A stretch of DNA of 7,804 nucleotides from Methylophilaceae bacterium UBA5127. GTDB taxonomy: Bacteria > Pseudomonadota > Gammaproteobacteria > Burkholderiales > Methylophilaceae. The position numbers and the translations under genes are program-made. Location of the stretch: assembly GCA_002414145.1 (NCBI GenBank), contig DHYP01000025.1:59480-67283 (forward strand). Reading direction: 5' to 3'. This document shows, one piece after another, positions 6,301 to 7,804 of the stretch. Each line of letters begins with the position of its first letter. The first letter of the stretch is position 1. A model generated the notes under the pieces. That model was not told where the DNA came from. It did no database searches and was given only the letters and a program-made list of their open reading frames with translations.

Positions 6301-6900
6301 ATGATGAAGCTTTATTCGGGGACAGTAGATCCATATAGCCACCGCTGTCGTATTGTGTTGTTTGAAAAGGGCATGGATTTTGAAGTGATTGATGTGGACT
6401 TGGCTAACAAGACAGAAGATTTGGCAATACTAAATCCATATGGAGATGTGCCCGTTTTAGTAGAGCGTGATTTGATTTTGTCTGAAGCTAATATCATTAA
6501 TGAGTATATCGATGAGCGTTTTCCTCATCCGCAGTTAATGCCTGCAGATCCTGTAATGAGAGCGCGTGCTAGGTTGTTTTTATACAACTTCGAAAAAGAT
6601 TTATTTGACCACATTAAAGACATTGAGTCTGGTGATGACCAAAAAGCAGATGCTGCGCGTAAAACAATACGTGACAATCTTACGCAGATAGTTCCTATCT
6701 TTAGCAAACAAAACTATTTGCTTGGCGATGAATACTCCATGTTAGATGTAGCAGTCACCCCGTTGCTTTGGCGTTTAGGGCATTATGGCATTGAGTTACC
6801 TAACCAAGCGGCACCATTGTTAAAATATGCGGAACGTTTATTTTCTCGCCCTTTGTACGCAGATGCGATGACACCGTCAGAAAAGGCAATGCGTAAATAG
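6301..6900 (+). CDS. sspA: Stringent starvation protein A (GST-fold RNA polymerase-associated factor)
   Basis: SspA binds RNA polymerase and alters transcription under starvation and acid stress in E. coli; it has a glutathione S-transferase fold but no transferase activity. The 199 residues show a thioredoxin-like N-terminal domain (about 1-78) and an all-helical C-terminal domain (about 85-190). Recognisable blocks are LYSGTVDPYSHRCRIVLFEK (4-23), LNPYGDVPVLVERD (44-57) and DERFPHPQLMPADP (71-84). The surface triplet Pro-His-Pro (75-77), needed for SspA function in E. coli, is intact. The start is ATGATG at 6301; the doubled Met occurs in related proteins, and no good ribosome binding site separates the two choices. 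The gene lies 51 nt after petC without a strong terminator, so petABC-sspAB may be one transcript. sspB follows after 4 nt. Confidence 0.95.
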   Translation: MMKLYSGTVDPYSHRCRIVLFEKGMDFEVIDVDLANKTEDLAILNPYGDVPVLVERDLILSEANIINEYIDERFPHPQLMPADPVMRARARLFLYNFEKDLFDHIKDIESGDDQKADAARKTIRDNLTQIVPIFSKQNYLLGDEYSMLDVAVTPLLWRLGHYGIELPNQAAPLLKYAERLFSRPLYADAMTPSEKAMRK

Positions 6901-6904
6901 CTCT

Positions 6905-7333
6905 ATGACGAGCCTCATATCAACAAAGCCCTATATGGTGCGCGCCATCAATGAATGGTGTGTAGATAGCGGGTTGACCCCGCACCTTTTGGTTGCAGTC
7001 AATCAACGGACGCGCGTACCTATGGCTTATGTAAAGAACGGAGAGATTGTACTCAACATCAACTACTCTGCGACGAAAGATTTGCATATTGATAATGAGG
7101 CCATTGTTTTTTCGGCAAGGTTTGGCGGGGTGTCACAAAATCTCTATGTGCCGATGGATGCGGTAAAAGGCATCTTTGCACGTGAAAATGGGCAAGGAAT
7201 GTTTTTTGAAGTGGAACAAGAAAGTCAAGCCACTGTGGATTTGTCTGAAACGGATCGCATGGGTGCAGATAGCGTAACGGAAGAGAAGAATACGTCAGTC
7301 AAAGCGAAGCCTACGCTCAAGATAGTGAAGTAA
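6905..7333 (+). CDS. sspB: ClpXP adaptor SspB (ssrA-tag specificity-enhancing factor)
   Basis: SspB binds ssrA-tagged proteins from stalled ribosomes and delivers them to the ClpXP protease. The substrate-binding domain fills about residues 6-110, with family blocks KPYMVRAINEWCVDSGLTPH (8-27), GEIVLNI (46-52), FSARFGGVSQ (69-78) and IFARENGQGMFFE (89-101). An acidic, flexible linker follows (about 102-132), and the protein ends in PTLKIVK. This matches the PALRVVK end of E. coli SspB, the ClpX-docking tail. At 142 residues it is shorter than E. coli SspB (165), and the difference is in the linker. The ATG at 6905 is 4 nt after the sspA stop with no clear ribosome binding site, which suggests translational coupling. 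No strong terminator follows; the next good one lies after tRNA-Thr. Confidence 0.95.
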   Translation: MTSLISTKPYMVRAINEWCVDSGLTPHLLVAVNQRTRVPMAYVKNGEIVLNINYSATKDLHIDNEAIVFSARFGGVSQNLYVPMDAVKGIFARENGQGMFFEVEQESQATVDLSETDRMGADSVTEEKNTSVKAKPTLKIVK

Positions 7334-7408
7334 CTTCTAGCCAGAAAATAAAAATATAAGAAATATAAAATTTTTTTCCTAAAAGGCTAGTCGAATATTT
7401 AGAAATAG

Positions 7409-7417
7409 TGATATAGT
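7409..7417 (+). promoter_or_regulatory. Extended -10 promoter of tRNA-Thr
   Basis: TGATATAGT combines the extended -10 element TG-N with TATAGT, one base from consensus. The following bases CTCGCC form a G+C-rich discriminator of the kind found at stable-RNA promoters under stringent control. No good -35 hexamer is present at 16-18 bp, which the extended -10 could compensate. Transcription would begin near 7424, about 11 nt before the mature tRNA. Confidence 0.6.
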
Positions 7418-7434
7418 CTCGCCTTCAAGAAAAT

Positions 7435-7510
7435 GCCGGGTTAGCTCAGTTGGTAGAGCAGCGCACTTGTAATGCGAAGGTCATCAGTTCGATTCCGATA
7501 CCCGGCACCA
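7435..7510 (+). tRNA. tRNA-Thr (anticodon UGU)
   Basis: The 76-nt sequence folds as a standard cloverleaf. The acceptor strands GCCGGGT (7435-7441) and ACCCGGC (7500-7506) pair perfectly, with A as discriminator base and an encoded CCA (7508-7510). The D stem is GCTC/GAGC, the anticodon loop CTTGTAA (7466-7472) with anticodon TGT at 7468-7470, and the T loop TTCGATT. The T stem keeps an A-C mismatch next to its last pair that is also in E. coli tRNA-Thr(UGU), and the outer anticodon-stem pair is G-A. It reads ACA and, with modification, ACG codons. It stands 101 nt after sspB. Confidence 0.97.
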
Positions 7511-7533
7511 AATCTCCAAATATTATGAACGCT

Positions 7534-7564
7534 ATCCACAATCACAACCAATTGTGGATTTTTT
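7534..7564 (+). terminator. Rho-independent terminator after tRNA-Thr
   Basis: A perfect 9-bp inverted repeat, ATCCACAAT (7534-7542) and ATTGTGGAT (7551-7559), encloses an 8-nt loop and runs into six T residues (7559-7564). It lies 23 nt after the tRNA-Thr CCA end and works in the plus direction only, as no T run flanks it on the other side. It should end tRNA-Thr transcripts and any readthrough from sspAB. Confidence 0.88.
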
Positions 7565-7575
7565 ATGTGAATTGT

Positions 7576-7604
7576 TTGACACCAAGTTAAAAAATAAGCA
7601 TAAT
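7576..7604 (+). promoter_or_regulatory. Strong sigma-70 promoter of tRNA-Tyr and following tRNA(s)
   Basis: A perfect -35 TTGACA (7576-7581) is followed after exactly 17 bp by CATAAT (7599-7604), one base from the -10 consensus. The next bases CGCGGG make a G+C-rich discriminator, a mark of stringently controlled stable-RNA promoters. Transcription would start near 7611, about 8 nt before tRNA-Tyr. It lies directly downstream of the terminator, so it drives a new transcription unit. Confidence 0.85.
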
Positions 7605-7618
7605 CGCGGGTTCGGTTA

Positions 7619-7703
7619 GGAGGGGTGGCCGAGTGGTTAAAGGCGACGGACTGTAAATCCGTTCTCTCAGAGTACGCTGGTTCGAATCCAGCCCCCTCCA
7701 CCA
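7619..7703 (+). tRNA. tRNA-Tyr (anticodon GUA)
   Basis: This 85-nt class II tRNA has a perfect 7-bp acceptor stem, GGAGGGG (7619-7625) with CCCCTCC (7693-7699), discriminator A and encoded CCA (7701-7703). The anticodon stem ACGGA/TCCGT holds the loop CTGTAAA with anticodon GTA at 7653-7655. A long variable arm of about 13 nt follows, as expected for bacterial tRNA-Tyr. The T arm GCTGG-TTCGAAT-CCAGC pairs fully. It reads TAC and TAT codons. Confidence 0.97.
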
Positions 7704-7779
7704 AATAGTAACGCAAAATTTAAGAGCCTGTTGGCGTAGGTCTAAGCGGGATGCGAATTGCAAAAGTGTAATTTGTAGC

Positions 7780-7804
7780 GCGGGTGTAGCTCAGCTGGTA
7801 GAGC
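7780..7804 (+). tRNA. tRNA, 5' part only (probably tRNA-Gly)
   Basis: The last 25 nt, beginning GCGGGTGTAGCTCAG, form a 5' acceptor strand (GCGGGTG) and a complete D arm with stem GCTC/GAGC and loop AGCTGGTA. The window ends before the anticodon, so the identity is not seen. The GCGGG start is typical of tRNA-Gly, and a Gly tRNA follows tRNA-Tyr in the E. coli thrU-tyrU-glyT-thrT-tufB cluster. The 76 nt after tRNA-Tyr contain no convincing promoter or terminator, so it is probably cotranscribed with tRNA-Tyr. Confidence 0.8.

Noticed and set aside
7337..7390. Inverted repeat CTAGCC/GGCTAG around a T run after sspB, considered as a terminator
   Set aside because: The 6-bp stem has a 42-nt loop and the T run lies inside the loop; the inner A/T-only pairing (AAAAAT/ATTTTT) is too weak for a convincing rho-independent terminator.
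7441..7716. A 91-codon minus-strand open frame covering the tRNA region
   Set aside because: It is the antisense of tRNA-Tyr and tRNA-Thr; the strings GAGFEPAYSERTDLQSVAF and GAGYRNRTDDLRITSALL are well-known spurious translations of complementary tRNA sequence.
7704..7779. Spacer between tRNA-Tyr and the third tRNA, with a GCGGG copy at 7746-7750, considered as a tRNA remnant
   Set aside because: The similarity is limited to five bases, with no D-arm or T-arm sequence after it; chance is more likely.

Overview
The window looks like the chromosome of a moderately A+T-rich betaproteobacterium, possibly of the Methylophilaceae (Methylotenera/Methylophilus) type. This rests on remembered gene order (HIT-tatABC, petABC-sspAB, a tRNA cluster of the tRNA-tuf type) and on protein resemblance (SspA, cytochrome b with a PVWY Qo motif). 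The family-level placement is inference; the class is fairly secure.

Layout. Positions 1-125 hold the end of a HIT-family (HinT-like) gene. It is followed on the same strand by tatA, tatB and tatC (146-1539), the complete twin-arginine translocase. A membrane-anchored, single-PDZ trypsin-like protease of DegS architecture lies on the minus strand (1543-2703) and converges on tatC with only 3 nt between stop codons. A short divergent region separates it from a Nif3/YbgI-type metal-binding protein gene on the plus strand (2753-3499). Next come petA, petB and petC (3618-6249), encoding the Rieske protein, cytochrome b and cytochrome c1 of the bc1 complex, tightly packed with gaps of 3 and 1 nt. 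After 51 nt come sspA and sspB (6301-7333). The last part holds tRNA-Thr(UGU), tRNA-Tyr(GUA) and the first 25 nt of a third tRNA (probably Gly) cut by the window edge. This order resembles the thrU-tyrU-glyT-thrT-tufB cluster of E. coli.

How the parts fit. TatABC exports folded cofactor proteins, and the Rieske iron-sulfur protein encoded 2 kb downstream is a typical Tat client, although its signal carries Lys-Arg instead of Arg-Arg. PetABC oxidises quinol and reduces a c-type cytochrome. A perfect FNR/Anr-type palindrome sits about 61 bp upstream of the predicted petA start of transcription, suggesting oxygen-responsive control. SspA (RNA polymerase-associated) and SspB (ClpXP adaptor) are stress-response factors. 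The DegS-like protease acts in periplasmic quality control.

Regulation and RNA. The clearest regulatory elements are the FNR-like box plus promoter before petA, an extended -10 promoter before tRNA-Thr, a strong rho-independent terminator after tRNA-Thr, and a near-consensus promoter with a G+C-rich discriminator before tRNA-Tyr. The largest non-coding stretch is about 118 nt before petA, apart from the tRNA region, so no gene-free stretch over 300 nt is left unexplained. I see no mobile element, CRISPR array, phage gene or defence system. This is a core housekeeping region, and the interesting points are regulatory and at the level of single motifs, not a new system.
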